A stretch of 64,000 nt of DNA from an uncultured Lachnospiraceae bacterium (GCA_944383765.1 CALWQT010000010.1:26474-90473), one strand, 5' to 3'; positions 1 through 9,608 are shown, counted from the stretch's first letter. Numbers and translations: made by a program. The notes: generated from the letters alone by a model not told the origin.

Positions 1-766
1 TTCCTGCCAGAATCTGGCGGCCTTTTGCGGTTTTCTGGATCAGTTCTTCCCGCTGGCTCCGTTTGGCAGCCAGCTGTTCATTGACGTCTTTCTGGATTCC
101 GCGGAAAGCAGTCAGCTGGTTTTCAAATTCAGGAGAGGAGATTTCCTGTTCGATGGAGCGGATCTCTCCCAATAAAGTAGTATAATTCCGGGCGGCTTCC
201 GGCACAATCTGGGTTTCCAGATTTTTTTTCTGCTTTTTCAGAAATGCAGAAGCCCGGGTAATGTTTAATGCCATACTGCCGGAAGTATTCAGGTTGGCAA
301 TATAGTTTTTTAATTCAGCCACCATAGTCCCGTCTGTGGCACTTTTCAGCTGGCCAATACTGATGGTATTGTTGTAGGAAGTTTCTGTCAGGCCGCACAG
401 GACCTGGTCGTAGAAAGCTTTGTCAGGAACGATTTCTTTTCCCAGGGTTTCATTGATCACATGGACTTCTTTTTTGTTTTTACTGAAATTCCGCTCGATG
501 CGAAAGGTATTTCCGCTGCTTTCCAGGCGAAGGTATCCTTCATATCCGGAAGTGCTGTCCCATGGTTCATATTTGGAGTAAAGATCATTTTTGGGGATAC
601 GGCCCCGTCCCCGTTCAATACCAAAGAGCATTCCCCGGATAAAGGTATGGAGAGTGGATTTTCCTGCTTCATTCTTTCCATATATTACATTCAGCCCGTC
701 ATGGAATTCCATGGATTTCTGATGGAATTTTCCAAATCCGGTAATATGTAGGTCTAAGAGTTTCAT
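1..766 (-). CDS. SbcC/YhaN-like AAA ATPase, partial (N-terminal 255 codons)
   Basis: This is the N-terminal part of an SMC/Rad50-like ATPase; the C-terminus lies beyond position 1. It starts with ATG at 764-766 on the minus strand. The protein begins MKLLDLHITGFGKFH and has a Walker A motif GKNEAGKST at residues 30-38, then a region rich in Glu, Lys and Gln from about residue 165 that looks like the start of a coiled coil. The start overlaps the stop of the nuclease gene upstream by four bases (ATGA), so the two are translationally coupled, as in SbcCD or Bacillus YhaO-YhaN. The likely role is ATP-driven handling of DNA ends with the partner nuclease in the cytoplasm. The family assignment is firm. 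Whether it is SbcC proper or YhaN cannot be settled without the rest. Confidence 0.85.
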   Translation of the reverse strand, partial: MKLLDLHITGFGKFHQKSMEFHDGLNVIYGKNEAGKSTLHTFIRGMLFGIERGRGRIPKNDLYSKYEPWDSTSGYEGYLRLESSGNTFRIERNFSKNKKEVHVINETLGKEIVPDKAFYDQVLCGLTETSYNNTISIGQLKSATDGTMVAELKNYIANLNTSGSMALNITRASAFLKKQKKNLETQIVPEAARNYTTLLGEIRSIEQEISSPEFENQLTAFRGIQKDVNEQLAAKRSQREELIQKTAKGRQILAG

Positions 767-1839
767 GACTGGCTCCTTTCATCGGTGGTATGCAGTAAGG
801 CATTAATGCCGTAATAAAGAGCTTTCTTTTCCACCGGGCTGGCGTTTTCTTTCTGAAGGGCCTGGATATAGAAGCCGATCATGTCACTGGGATGTTCGGC
901 AAACAGGGCGCTGAAATCATACTGCGGTTCCGATTCGTCCAGGATTTCTGATATTTTCAGGCGGTAAGATAAGGATTCCAGATCAAATTCCATTTCCGGG
1001 TCTCTCATTCCCCGGATGCGGAAACGGTAAATATGTTCGGTACCTCTTTTCTGGATTTCTTCGTCCATTCGCTGAGCCAGCTCCGTATTGGTCGTTTCAG
1101 GTGTGACATGGACGATGAGGGAGATGTATTGGGTACGGGCCAGAGGAACAAATTCCAGAGAGGTCACTTTTCCGGTCATATAATTAATGTCTCCTACGAT
1201 CATTCCATGCTGCCCGCTTTCTGTTTTATCCAGAGGTTCCGGAGAACCGGGATAAGCCATACGGTTTCCGGAAAAGATTTCCGGTTTATGGATATGGCCC
1301 AGGGCAATATAGGAAAAGCTGCTGTTTAAAAGTTTTTCCCGGTCAAAGGGCAGATGTTTGGAATCGCCTCCGTGGGCCATCAGGATAGAGATACGGCCGT
1401 TGGCCGGGGCGTGGATCTCAGCCAGTCTGTTTTCTGTGATTTCCGCGGTATGGTAAGAGAAGCCGAATACTTCCGTATTGATTTCCTCAAAGTAAACGGA
1501 AGAAATCTGGTCGTCCAGGAAGAATGTGACATTGGGGGACCAGGTGAAACTTAAAAGGGCGGAACTTTTTCGGATGCGGTCATGGTTTCCTGCAATCATG
1601 CAGATACGCACAGCCGGTATGGTGGAAAACAGATAATTCAGTTCCTTCAGATCCCGTGCCAGAGGCTGACTGTGGAACAGGTCTCCGGATATAAAGATAC
1701 AGTCTACGTCTCTGTCTTTGGCTTCCTGTATGATCCGGGCAAAGGTATCTTTGATTGCCTGGGCCCGTTCCCGGCTCCAGGGTTTGTCACTGTCTGGGTT
1801 CATGCCCCAATGTATATCTGCTGTGTGGATAAATTTCAT
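763..1839 (-). CDS. SbcD/YhaO-like DNA repair metallophosphoesterase
   Basis: A 358-residue calcineurin-like phosphoesterase. The five metal-binding blocks are visible in order: HTADIHWG near residue 5, GDLFH near 52, GNHDR near 84, an AHGGDS block near 154 and LGHIH near 180. This set of Asp, His and Asn residues coordinates two metal ions in SbcD/Mre11-type nucleases. The C-terminal part has no catalytic motif and would be the capping and ATPase-binding region. Its stop overlaps the start of the ATPase gene by four bases, so the two very likely form one exonuclease complex. It lies downstream of asnS on the same strand, but the asnS terminator lies between them. Confidence 0.88.
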   Translation of the reverse strand: MKFIHTADIHWGMNPDSDKPWSRERAQAIKDTFARIIQEAKDRDVDCIFISGDLFHSQPLARDLKELNYLFSTIPAVRICMIAGNHDRIRKSSALLSFTWSPNVTFFLDDQISSVYFEEINTEVFGFSYHTAEITENRLAEIHAPANGRISILMAHGGDSKHLPFDREKLLNSSFSYIALGHIHKPEIFSGNRMAYPGSPEPLDKTESGQHGMIVGDINYMTGKVTSLEFVPLARTQYISLIVHVTPETTNTELAQRMDEEIQKRGTEHIYRFRIRGMRDPEMEFDLESLSYRLKISEILDESEPQYDFSALFAEHPSDMIGFYIQALQKENASPVEKKALYYGINALLHTTDERSQS

Positions 1840-1887
1840 GGAAAGACCTCCGTGGTGAAAGATGGAAAGGGCGGCACAGCGCCTTTA

Positions 1888-1922
1888 TGAGAAAAGGGCT
1901 GCCTGAAACAGGACAGCCCTTT
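1888..1922 (-). terminator. Rho-independent terminator of asnS
   Basis: Perfect 9-bp stem (1893-1901 with 1914-1922, GGGCTG core) with a 12-nt loop. In the minus direction it is followed by a T-rich tract. It lies 10 bp after the asnS stop codon. Confidence 0.85.
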
Positions 1923-1931
1923 GATCGTTCA

Positions 1932-3323
1932 TTACAGCTCGCAGTTGTTTACGGTTCTCGGGAACGGGATAACGTCACGGATGTTAGCCATGCCGGTAAG
2001 ATACATGACACAGCGTTCAAATCCAAGGCCGAAGCCTGCGTGCCGGGTAGAGCCGTATTTACGGAGATCAAGATAGAATTTGTAGTCTTCCGCATTCAGC
2101 CCCAGTTCATTCATGCGGGTGAGGAGCTTGTTATAATCATTCTCTCTTTCGCTTCCTCCGATGATCTCGCCGATGCCGGGAACCAGGCAGTCCATGGCGG
2201 CCACTGTTTTACCGTCATCATTCTGTTTCATGTAGAAAGCCTTGATCTCTTTCGGATAGTCGGTGACAAACACCGGTTTTTTGAAAATCTGCTCAGTCAG
2301 ATAACGCTCGTGCTCTGTCTGCAGGTCGCAGCCCCAGAATACCTTATAATCAAATTGGTCATTGTGTTTTTCCAGAAGTTCAATGGCCTCGGTATAGGTT
2401 ACATGGCCGAATTCGGAATTCAGCACGCCATTCAGACGATCCAGCAGATTCTTATCTACAAACTGATTGAAGAAATTCATTTCTTCCGGAGCATGTTCCA
2501 TCACATAGCGGATAATATATTTTAACATGCCTTCTGCTTCAGCCATATTGTCATTCAGGTCTGCAAATGCCATTTCCGGTTCGATCATCCAGAATTCAGC
2601 AGCATGACGGGTGGTGTTGGAATTTTCAGCCCGGAAAGTAGGACCAAAGGTATATACGTTGCGGAACGCCATCGCATAGGTTTCCACATTCAACTGGCCG
2701 CTAACCGTCAGGTAAGTTGCTTTATTGAAGAAATCCTGAGAATAATCGATGGAACCATCTTCCTTTTTAGGTGGGTTCATCATATCCAGAGTGGTAACCT
2801 GGAACATTTCTCCGGCACCTTCACAGTCGCTGGCAGTGATCAGGGGAGTATGGACATATACGAATCCTCTTTCCTGAAAATACTGATGAATGGCGTAGGC
2901 AATCAGAGAACGGACACGGAATACCGCCTGAAAGGTATTCGTTCTGGGACGCAGATGGGAAATCGTGCGCAGGTACTCAAAGGAATGGCGTTTTTTCTGC
3001 AGAGGATAATCTGCGCTGGATGCGCCTTCTACCAATACTTCAGATGCCTGGATCTCAAACGGCTGTTTTGCCTGGGGAGTTGCCACCAGGGTACCTTTTA
3101 CTATAAGAGCAGCCCCTACGTTGGTTTTGCTGATCTCATCAAAGTTTGCCATAGTATCATGATAAACGACCTGAAGCGTTTCAAAGTAAGAACCGTCATT
3201 TAATACGATAAAACCGAAAGATTTGGAATCCCGGATACTTCTTACCCAGCCTCCTACCGTTACTTCTTTGTCCAGATAATGTTCACGGTTTTTGTATATT
3301 TCCTTTATGGTAATCAAGTTCAT
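1932..3323 (-). CDS. asnS: Asparaginyl-tRNA synthetase
   Basis: Class IIb aminoacyl-tRNA synthetase of 463 residues, the usual length. It charges tRNA-Asn with asparagine using ATP in the cytoplasm. The N-terminal OB-fold anticodon-binding domain is seen at residues 15-100 ([21 protein letters not shown]). The class II core follows, with motif 2 near [21 protein letters not shown] and motif 3 near the C-terminus at [15 protein letters not shown]. The AEFWMIE form, in place of an aspartate-specific signature, fits asparagine specificity. It has its own sigma-A promoter (TTGAAT-N17-TATAAT) 52 bp upstream and a terminator just downstream, so it is largely a single-gene unit. Confidence 0.97.
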   Translation of the reverse strand: MNLITIKEIYKNREHYLDKEVTVGGWVRSIRDSKSFGFIVLNDGSYFETLQVVYHDTMANFDEISKTNVGAALIVKGTLVATPQAKQPFEIQASEVLVEGASSADYPLQKKRHSFEYLRTISHLRPRTNTFQAVFRVRSLIAYAIHQYFQERGFVYVHTPLITASDCEGAGEMFQVTTLDMMNPPKKEDGSIDYSQDFFNKATYLTVSGQLNVETYAMAFRNVYTFGPTFRAENSNTTRHAAEFWMIEPEMAFADLNDNMAEAEGMLKYIIRYVMEHAPEEMNFFNQFVDKNLLDRLNGVLNSEFGHVTYTEAIELLEKHNDQFDYKVFWGCDLQTEHERYLTEQIFKKPVFVTDYPKEIKAFYMKQNDDGKTVAAMDCLVPGIGEIIGGSERENDYNKLLTRMNELGLNAEDYKFYLDLRKYGSTRHAGFGLGFERCVMYLTGMANIRDVIPFPRTVNNCEL

Positions 3324-3374
3324 AACCGTATCTCCTTTGTCATATTTTCTTCCTATTATAATAATCTACAGGTG

Positions 3375-3403
3375 ATTATACTGTATTTTCTATTGCTATT
3401 CAA
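3375..3403 (-). promoter_or_regulatory. Sigma-A promoter for asnS
   Basis: On the minus strand TTGAAT (3398-3403) is followed after exactly 17 bp by TATAAT (3375-3380). The spacing and -10 hexamer are ideal. Confidence 0.8.
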
Positions 3404-3461
3404 GGTTTTGAACATAATTTATTTGTCGGGAGAAACTGCAAAAATACGACAAAACAAAAAA

Positions 3462-3485
3462 ATATTCCCCATATATGGCGAATAT
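3462..3485. repeat. 24-bp imperfect palindrome in the asnS-glgC gap
   Basis: ATATTC and GAATAT arms flank a CCATATATGG core; only one symmetric pair (c/c) breaks the dyad. It is AT-rich and lies between the divergent asnS and glgC promoters, 117 bp before the glgC -10. It could be a regulator binding site. No known consensus was recognised. Confidence 0.4.
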
Positions 3486-3601
3486 AGACAGGAAATGCAC
3501 AAGATGTGGGAAGGAAAGAGAATGTTAGAGGAATGTTAGAAGATTGTTAAAAAAAATGTCAGAAATTGCACAAAAAAGTACAAAGAATATTAAGAAAATT
3601 G

Positions 3602-3630
3602 TTCACTATTTCCAAATAGTGTGGTATAAT
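3602..3630 (+). promoter_or_regulatory. glgC promoter with palindromic operator in the spacer
   Basis: TATAAT lies at 3625-3630, with a weak -35 (TTCACT at 3602-3607) 17 bp upstream. A perfect 18-bp inverted repeat, CACTATTT-cc-AAATAGTG (3604-3621), fills the spacer, so a protein bound there would block RNA polymerase. The gap to the glgC start is 41 bp, with AGAGGTGAT as ribosome binding site. Confidence 0.65.
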
Positions 3631-3671
3631 ACGTTTATAACTAAAAACTCACAGCAAGAGGTGATAACGTA

Positions 3672-4946
3672 ATGATCAAGAAAGAAATGATTGCCATGTT
3701 ATTGGCAGGAGGACAGGGGAGCCGTCTTGGTGTATTGACGCAAAATGTTGCCAAGCCTGCGGTATCGTTTGGAGGTAAATACCGTATTATCGACTTTCCG
3801 CTGAGTAACTGCATTAATTCCGGCGTAGACACGGTAGGGGTGCTCACCCAGTATCAGCCATTGCGTTTGAATGCCCATATCGGGATTGGTATTCCGTGGG
3901 ATTTGGACCGCAATGTAGGTGGTGTAACGATTCTGCCGCCGTATGAGAAGAGCAAAGGAAGTGACTGGTATACCGGTACAGCCAATGCGATCTATCAGAA
4001 TCTGGAATATATGGAGACATATAATCCGGATTATGTTTTAATCCTTTCTGGTGACCATATTTATAAGATGGATTATGAAGTCATGCTGGAATATCACAAG
4101 GCAAATAATGCTGATGTCACCATTGCTGCTATGCCGGTGCCTATCGAGGAAGCAAGCCGTTTCGGAGTGGTAATCACCGATGATAATAACCGGATTACTG
4201 AGTTTGAGGAAAAACCGGCGAAGCCAAGAAGCAATCTGGCATCCATGGGAATTTACATATTTAACTGGAAGGTATTGAAAGATGCCCTGATCAAAATGTC
4301 AGAAGAGCCGGGCTGCGATTTCGGAAAGCATATTATCCCATACTGCCATAGCAGGGGAGACAGGATTTTTGCCTACGAATATAATGGATATTGGAAAGAT
4401 GTGGGAACTCTGGGTTCCTATTGGGAAGCCAATATGGAATTGATCGATATCATTCCGGAGTTTAATCTGTATGAAGAATATTGGAAGATTTATACAAAGA
4501 CGGACCGAATACCGCCTCAGTATGTTTCCGCAGATGCAGTGATCGAAAGAAGCATTGTAGGAGAAGGCGCGGAAGTCTACGGTGAGATTTATAATTCTGT
4601 CATTGGCTCCGGAGTTATCATCGGCAAAGGCGCGGTGGTAAAGGACTCTATCGTTATGCATGGCAGCGTGATCGAAGAGGGAGCTCATGTGGACAAGGCT
4701 ATTATTGCAGAAGATGTAAAAGTGGGAAGCGGTGCACAGCTTGGTGTGGGAGAGTATGCTCCCAGTAAGTATGATCCGAAAGTATACCAGTTTGACCTGG
4801 TGACTGTGGGAGAACACAGTGTGATTCCGCCGAATGTACAGATTGGAAAAAATACCGCAATCAGCGGCGTGACGGAAGCTGAGGACTATCCGGACGGAGT
4901 ATTGGCAAGCGGAGATTACATTATAAAGGCAGGTGGAGTACGATGA
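3672..4946 (+). CDS. glgC: Glucose-1-phosphate adenylyltransferase, catalytic subunit
   Basis: ADP-glucose pyrophosphorylase: it makes ADP-glucose from ATP and glucose-1-phosphate, the committed step of glycogen synthesis. The 424-residue length is normal. The N-terminal nucleotidyltransferase motif LAGGQGSRL is at residues 11-19, followed by the conserved [15 protein letters not shown] block. The catalytic GDHIYKMDY motif is near residue 127. The C-terminal part shows the hexapeptide-repeat left-handed beta-helix (residues 300-400). The stop overlaps the glgD start by four bases (ATGA), which suggests a coupled heteromeric enzyme as in other Firmicutes. The promoter holds a palindrome that may bind a repressor. 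Confidence 0.95.
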   Translation: MIKKEMIAMLLAGGQGSRLGVLTQNVAKPAVSFGGKYRIIDFPLSNCINSGVDTVGVLTQYQPLRLNAHIGIGIPWDLDRNVGGVTILPPYEKSKGSDWYTGTANAIYQNLEYMETYNPDYVLILSGDHIYKMDYEVMLEYHKANNADVTIAAMPVPIEEASRFGVVITDDNNRITEFEEKPAKPRSNLASMGIYIFNWKVLKDALIKMSEEPGCDFGKHIIPYCHSRGDRIFAYEYNGYWKDVGTLGSYWEANMELIDIIPEFNLYEEYWKIYTKTDRIPPQYVSADAVIERSIVGEGAEVYGEIYNSVIGSGVIIGKGAVVKDSIVMHGSVIEEGAHVDKAIIAEDVKVGSGAQLGVGEYAPSKYDPKVYQFDLVTVGEHSVIPPNVQIGKNTAISGVTEAEDYPDGVLASGDYIIKAGGVR

Positions 4947-6064
4947 GAGCAGTCGGTATTGTTTTGGCAGGCGGAAACAGCAAGAGAATGAAGGAGTTAT
5001 CCAATAAAAGGGCAATCTCTGCCATGCCTATTGCAGGAAGTTACAGGAGCATCGACTTCGCATTGAGTAATATGAGCAATTCTCATATTCAGAGCGTTGC
5101 GGTATTTACACAGTATAATTCCCGTTCCCTGAACGAGCATCTGAGTTCTTCCAAATGGTGGGATTTTGGAAGAAAGCAGGGAGGACTTTATGTATTTACT
5201 CCTACCATCACGGCGGAGAGCAGTGACTGGTACCGGGGAACAGCAGATGCCCTTTACCAGAACCTGACGTTTTTAAAGAACAGCCATGAACCGTATGTGG
5301 TGATTGCAGCTGGTGATGGTATCTATAAGATGGATTACAATAAGGTTCTGGAATACCATATTGAGAAAAAAGCGGATATCACTGTTGTATGTAAGGATAT
5401 GCCGGAAGATGTGGACACCACAAGATTTGGTATTGTGAAGGTAAACGATGACGGAAGGATCGTGGACTTTGAAGAGAAACCTATGGTGGCTACGTCTAAC
5501 ACGATTTCCTGTGGTATTTATGTAATCCGCAGAAGACAGCTGATCGAACTGATCGAGCGGTGCGCAGCGGAAGACCGTTATGATTTCGTTCGGGATGTAC
5601 TGGTACGTTACCGCAACCTGAAACGGATTTATGCTTACAAGACAGAAGATTACTGGAGCAACATTGCTTCCGTAGAGTCTTACTATAAAACAAACATGGA
5701 CTTCCTGAAACCGGAAGTGAGAGATTATTTCTTTAAACAGTATCCTGATGTGTATTCCAAAGTGGGAGATTTTCCGCCGGCAAAATATAATCCCGGAGCA
5801 TCTGTAAAGAACAGTCTGATATCCAGTGGTTGTATTATCAATGGAACTGTGGAGAATTCTTTGCTGTTTAAAAAGGCCTACATTGGCAACAACTGTGTGA
5901 TCAAGAATTCTATTATCCTGAATGATGTATATATTGGAGACAATACAGTCATTGAAAACTGTATCGTGGAAAGCCGTGATACCATTCGGGCGAATACCAC
6001 ACATATCGGTACACCGGATAATATTAAGATTGTGATCGAGAAAAATGAAAGATATACGCTGTAG
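4943..6064 (+). CDS. glgD: Glucose-1-phosphate adenylyltransferase, GlgD subunit
   Basis: A 373-residue paralogue of glgC, coupled to it by a 4-bp overlap. It keeps the nucleotidyltransferase fold ([13 protein letters not shown] at 8-20, [11 protein letters not shown] near 120) and the C-terminal beta-helix repeats. It deviates at active-site positions: the GQGSR loop reads GNSKR, and the GDH motif of the catalytic subunit reads GDG. In Firmicutes GlgD is known as the regulatory or weakly active partner that stimulates GlgC, which fits these changes. It probably forms a GlgCD heterotetramer. Confidence 0.93.
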   Translation: MRAVGIVLAGGNSKRMKELSNKRAISAMPIAGSYRSIDFALSNMSNSHIQSVAVFTQYNSRSLNEHLSSSKWWDFGRKQGGLYVFTPTITAESSDWYRGTADALYQNLTFLKNSHEPYVVIAAGDGIYKMDYNKVLEYHIEKKADITVVCKDMPEDVDTTRFGIVKVNDDGRIVDFEEKPMVATSNTISCGIYVIRRRQLIELIERCAAEDRYDFVRDVLVRYRNLKRIYAYKTEDYWSNIASVESYYKTNMDFLKPEVRDYFFKQYPDVYSKVGDFPPAKYNPGASVKNSLISSGCIINGTVENSLLFKKAYIGNNCVIKNSIILNDVYIGDNTVIENCIVESRDTIRANTTHIGTPDNIKIVIEKNERYTL

Positions 6065-6100
6065 AAAAGACAGTAATATGACAAAAGGGGTGTTTACATT

Positions 6101-6379
6101 ATGCAGATTACGGATGTAAGAGTGAGGAAAATCGAAAAAGAAGGAAAAATGAAAGCAATCGTTTCCATTACCCTGGATAACGAATTTGTGATTCATGACA
6201 TTAAGGTAATTGAGGGAGAAAAAGGCTTATTTATTGCTATGCCCAGCCGGAAAGCAGCAGATGGGGAGTACAGGGATATTGCCCATCCTATCAATTCGGC
6301 TACCAGAGATATGATTCAGAGTGTGATTCTTTCCAAGTATGAGACCACCACACTGGATCTGCCTGAAGGGGAATTTTGA
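6101..6379 (+). CDS. spoVG: Septation/regulatory protein SpoVG
   Basis: A 92-residue SpoVG, the standard length. It begins [15 protein letters not shown] and contains the conserved FIAMPSRK core near residue 50. SpoVG is a small nucleic-acid-binding regulator linked to septation and sporulation in Bacillus and to global regulation in other Firmicutes. It lies 36 bp after glgD with its own ribosome binding site (AAAGGGGTG) and just before a terminator, so it may be the last gene of the glgCD transcript. Its presence supports an endospore-forming lineage. Confidence 0.96.
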   Translation: MQITDVRVRKIEKEGKMKAIVSITLDNEFVIHDIKVIEGEKGLFIAMPSRKAADGEYRDIAHPINSATRDMIQSVILSKYETTTLDLPEGEF

Positions 6380-6412
6380 TCCGGATATCTCATTATGATG
6401 TAACGCAGTATG

Positions 6413-6440
6413 GCGCGGCATGATTTATGCCGCGCTGTTT
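6413..6440 (+). terminator. Terminator after spoVG
   Basis: Perfect 9-bp stem GCGCGGCAT / ATGCCGCGC (6413-6421, 6427-6435) with a 5-nt loop, followed by tgtttta. Confidence 0.8.
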
Positions 6441-6562
6441 TATGTGAGGAAATCTGGTGCATGACATTTTTGATATGATACCATGCAGTATTGATGTTGT
6501 ACTTTTGAACCATGGAATGTTACACTGCTTTCAGAGTTGAACGATCAGATGGAGGTAGGTAT

Positions 6563-7747
6563 ATGACATGGTTGCCAATCACCGCATTCACCGCGGTAGC
6601 TGTTATTTATGCCATAGGGGATTATGTGGCAGTTAAAACAAAGGGAGTTATTTCTTCCATTTTGGTGGCAATTTTTTTATTGTTGCTGCTGGGGGGAACG
6701 TTACAGCTGTTGCCGGCAGATCTTATGGACCTGTCAGGACTGAATGGTTTGATTCCCACATTCGGTATGGGATTGATTCTGGTAAATGTAGGTTCCCTGA
6801 TGAATCTGAATGATCTGAAACGGGAATGGAAAACGGTGGCGGTTTCTCTGGCCGGCATTGCAGGAATCATTCTGGTGGATCTGACTATTGGAACAGCAAT
6901 TTTCGGCAGGGAAAGAGCTCTGGCAGCGATTCCGCCCACTGCGGGGGGAACTGCAGTTACCATGATGATCACAGAGGCGGCTAATGTAGCCGGCCGGCCG
7001 GAAATCGGTTCTTTTGTGGCAGCGATCACAGCGCTGCAGATTTTGGTAGGTCTTCCAATTGCTTCTTTTTGTCTCAGAAAAGCAGCCAGAAGCTTTATTC
7101 AGGACGGAGGACATAAGCAGAACGATAAAAGAACAGGAAAAGAAATCAATCTGCGGGTGATTCCGAAGCTTCCCCAGGTTTTGAATGCTTCCAGTACAGT
7201 GCATTTTGCAAGATTGGGGATCGTGGCTGTTCTGGCCCAACTGTGTACGAATGTAACAGGAATCAGCACAGGAGTGACCTTCCTGGTATTTGGTATTGTG
7301 GCAGGGGCCTTGGGTATTGTAGAAAAGGGAAGTCTGAAAACAGCAGGAGGAGAAAGCCTTTTAATGCTGGCAACTTATGCGTTTGTGACCTCCAGTTTTG
7401 TATCCATGAAATTTTCTGATTTTGGAGCGCTTCTGGTTCCGGTATTGGGATTGCTGTTCATTGGGGCAGCTGGTGTGGTTGTGGTTGCGGCTGTAACGGG
7501 AAAACTGTTGAAATGGAATCCGTATCTGGCTGTGGCAGTAGGTGTGGCCTGCTTATTTGGCTATCCGGTTACTTATGCGGTGGCAATGGAAGTGGCAGGC
7601 GGAGTAACAAAAGAGGGAGATTTTACCCCGGAAGAGGAGCAAAAGATTGTGAATTATCTGCTTCCTAAAATGTTAGTTGCCGGTGTGGTGTCAGTCAGCC
7701 TTGCGTCGGTTATTCTGGGAGGAATAATTATCCCATATTTGTTTTAA
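6563..7747 (+). CDS. Polytopic membrane protein, putative transporter
   Basis: A 394-residue integral membrane protein with about ten hydrophobic helices. I place the start at ATG 6563, since GGAGGTAGGT lies just before it; the frame is open 17 codons further up but lacks a ribosome binding site there. A glycine-rich stretch IPPTAGGTAVTMM near residue 130 resembles the re-entrant substrate loops of secondary carriers. The last quarter holds a polar insert and then a final helix. I cannot name the family with certainty. The next gene, 32 bp on, is an M20 amidohydrolase, so the pair probably imports and hydrolyses an N-acylated amino acid or peptide-like substrate. That link is inference from context. 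Confidence 0.7.
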   Translation: MTWLPITAFTAVAVIYAIGDYVAVKTKGVISSILVAIFLLLLLGGTLQLLPADLMDLSGLNGLIPTFGMGLILVNVGSLMNLNDLKREWKTVAVSLAGIAGIILVDLTIGTAIFGRERALAAIPPTAGGTAVTMMITEAANVAGRPEIGSFVAAITALQILVGLPIASFCLRKAARSFIQDGGHKQNDKRTGKEINLRVIPKLPQVLNASSTVHFARLGIVAVLAQLCTNVTGISTGVTFLVFGIVAGALGIVEKGSLKTAGGESLLMLATYAFVTSSFVSMKFSDFGALLVPVLGLLFIGAAGVVVVAAVTGKLLKWNPYLAVAVGVACLFGYPVTYAVAMEVAGGVTKEGDFTPEEEQKIVNYLLPKMLVAGVVSVSLASVILGGIIIPYLF

Positions 7748-7779
7748 AAGTCAGAGGTAAGATAGAAGGAGAATATGAA

Positions 7780-8949
7780 ATGATGTTTCGGGTATCAGAG
7801 GAATTAAAAAAAGAAATCATTGCCAACAGAAGAGAACTTCACCGGAGGGCAGAGATCGGATTTGACCTGCCCAAAACGAGAGCCTATGTAATGGATAAAC
7901 TGAAAGAATACGGCTATGAACCGGTAGAAATCGGAGGGGGTATTACCTGCACAGCAGGTTCCGGCGGTAAGACGATTCTGCTGCGGGCGGATATGGATGC
8001 CCTTCCTATGGAGGAACAGTCGGGAGAGGAATTTGCCTGTACCGATGGAAACTGCCATTCCTGTGGCCACGATTGCCATACTGCCATGCTTTTGGGGGCG
8101 GCAAAAGCATTCAAGGAGATGGAAGGGACTCTGAAGGGAACTGTAAAATTCATGTTCCAGCCGGCGGAGGAATTACTTGGAGGAGCGAAAGCCATGATAG
8201 AAGCCGGAATCCTGGATCATCCCAAGGTAGATGCAGCCATGGGGCTTCACATTGCAGTGGCACGGGAGAATACGGTTCCGGGAACGGTACTGATCACGCA
8301 TGGTACCATGAATAATTCAGGAGATGCGGTAAAGATTACCGTGCAGGGGAAAGATGCCCATGGCTCCACTCCTGAAAAAGGAATTGATTCGGTCAGTATT
8401 GCGGCAAGAATCGTACTGGGGCTGGAAGAACTGGTAGCAAAGGAGATTCCCAGCAAGGAAGATTCTGTAGTTCTGGTGGGAAAGATTGCAGGAGGGACGA
8501 CCTGCAATACCGTGGGAGGAACTACGGTTATGGAAGTATCCATACGAACCCAGGGGTATGAAGAAAGGGATTACCTGAAACGGCGGGTGAAAGAGATTGC
8601 TCAGGGAATCGCAGCTGTTTACCGGGGCAGCGCGGAAGTAGAATACCAGTACGGCATGCCTCCGCTAGTCAATCATGAGGAATTGCTAAATGAATGCAAA
8701 GATTATCTGAAAGAATTCCTTCCGGAAGAAAAGATCGTGGAAGTGGGCAACCAGGGAGGCTGCGAAGATTTTACCATGGTCTGTGAAAGAGTGCCTTCCA
8801 TTTTTCTGATGATAGGAGCTGGGGACAGCGGGCATGGATATGTAAATGGAGCCCATCATCCAGCTATGAGGATTGATGAAGATGCGTTATCCGCAGGCAC
8901 GGAAGTGTATGTTAACTGCGGAATCAGATGGCTGGAAAATCATAGGTGA
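7780..8949 (+). CDS. M20 family amidohydrolase / aminoacylase
   Basis: A metallo-amidohydrolase of 389 residues (ATG at 7780, or the adjacent one at 7783). The family motifs are present: RADMDALPMEE (69-79), HSCGHDCHTAML with Cys95 and His97 as metal ligands, the PAEE catalytic glutamate at 130-131, GLHIA with a further His ligand, and the final GAHHPAMRID block. Members remove acyl groups from N-acyl amino acids or hydrolyse amides such as indoleacetyl or hippurate-type conjugates. The substrate cannot be read from sequence. There is no signal peptide, so it acts in the cytoplasm after uptake, possibly by the transporter encoded immediately upstream. Confidence 0.92.
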   Translation: MMFRVSEELKKEIIANRRELHRRAEIGFDLPKTRAYVMDKLKEYGYEPVEIGGGITCTAGSGGKTILLRADMDALPMEEQSGEEFACTDGNCHSCGHDCHTAMLLGAAKAFKEMEGTLKGTVKFMFQPAEELLGGAKAMIEAGILDHPKVDAAMGLHIAVARENTVPGTVLITHGTMNNSGDAVKITVQGKDAHGSTPEKGIDSVSIAARIVLGLEELVAKEIPSKEDSVVLVGKIAGGTTCNTVGGTTVMEVSIRTQGYEERDYLKRRVKEIAQGIAAVYRGSAEVEYQYGMPPLVNHEELLNECKDYLKEFLPEEKIVEVGNQGGCEDFTMVCERVPSIFLMIGAGDSGHGYVNGAHHPAMRIDEDALSAGTEVYVNCGIRWLENHR

Positions 8950-8953
8950 TGAC

Positions 8954-8988
8954 AAAAGAGAGTGGCATAGGTTGTGCCACTCTCTTTT
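8954..8988. terminator. Bidirectional terminator between amidohydrolase and udk
   Basis: Perfect 14-bp stem (8954-8967 with 8975-8988) and 7-nt loop, with A-tract and T-tract on its sides. It serves both the plus-strand amidohydrolase and the minus-strand udk. Confidence 0.9.
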
Positions 8989-8990
8989 GT

Positions 8991-9608
8991 TTACTGACCG
9001 GAAGCCAGAAATGCACGGATCTTGTTGCTCACCAGGTCAAAAGCCACGTCATTCATACCGCTGTTAGTGATCACATCGGCATAAATCTTCGTGGGCTCTA
9101 CATAAAGATTGTGCATAGGCTTTACGGTAGACAGATACTGGTCAATGATATTTTCTATGTCACGTCCACGCTCCGCAGTGTCTCTTACAATTCTTCGCAG
9201 GATTCTTTCATCTGCATCCGCATCTACAAAAATTTTAATGTCCAGCAGTTCTCTCAGACGTTTATCACAGAGAACAAGAATGCCTTCCAGCAGGATCACC
9301 CGTTTTGGCTCAATGGTGATGGTTTCTTTTGCTCTGGTGTGAAGGCTGTAGTTATAAGTGGGGCATTGGATGGCATGACCTGCTTTCAGCTGTTTTAAAT
9401 GCTCTACCAAAAGTCCGGTTTCCAGGGAATCCGGGTGGTCATAATTCAGCTTTTTTCTTTCCTCAAAAGGAATATCATCATGAGCTTTGTAATAATTGTC
9501 ATGATAAATGACAGAAACCTGGTCCTGAAACAGGTCTTTTAACCGGTTGGTAAATGTTGATTTTCCAGATCCGGTACCTCCGGCAATTCCGATGATAATA
9601 GAATTCAT
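8991..9608 (-). CDS. udk: Uridine/cytidine kinase
   Basis: A 205-residue P-loop kinase of pyrimidine salvage that phosphorylates uridine or cytidine to UMP or CMP. Walker A GGTGSGKST is at residues 10-18, the conserved YHDNYYK motif near 35-41, the nucleoside-binding NYDHPDSLE block near 54, and the LID arginine region RRIVRDTAERGR near 135. Length and motifs match Udk of Firmicutes. It has its own promoter (TTGGAC-N18-TATACT) and an about 55-nt leader holding a GC-rich hairpin. Confidence 0.96.
   Translation of the reverse strand: MNSIIIGIAGGTGSGKSTFTNRLKDLFQDQVSVIYHDNYYKAHDDIPFEERKKLNYDHPDSLETGLLVEHLKQLKAGHAIQCPTYNYSLHTRAKETITIEPKRVILLEGILVLCDKRLRELLDIKIFVDADADERILRRIVRDTAERGRDIENIIDQYLSTVKPMHNLYVEPTKIYADVITNSGMNDVAFDLVSNKIRAFLASGQ

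Noticed and set aside
3279..3539. 86-codon plus-strand frame across the asnS start and the intergenic gap
   Set aside because: It runs antisense through the asnS 5' end, its promoter and a palindrome, has no ribosome binding site, and the composition (Ile, Tyr, Phe rich) reflects AT-rich DNA.
4299..5015. Long minus-strand frame opposite glgC-glgD
   Set aside because: It is a mirror of two well-defined glycogen genes, rich in Cys, His and Ser, with no ribosome binding site.
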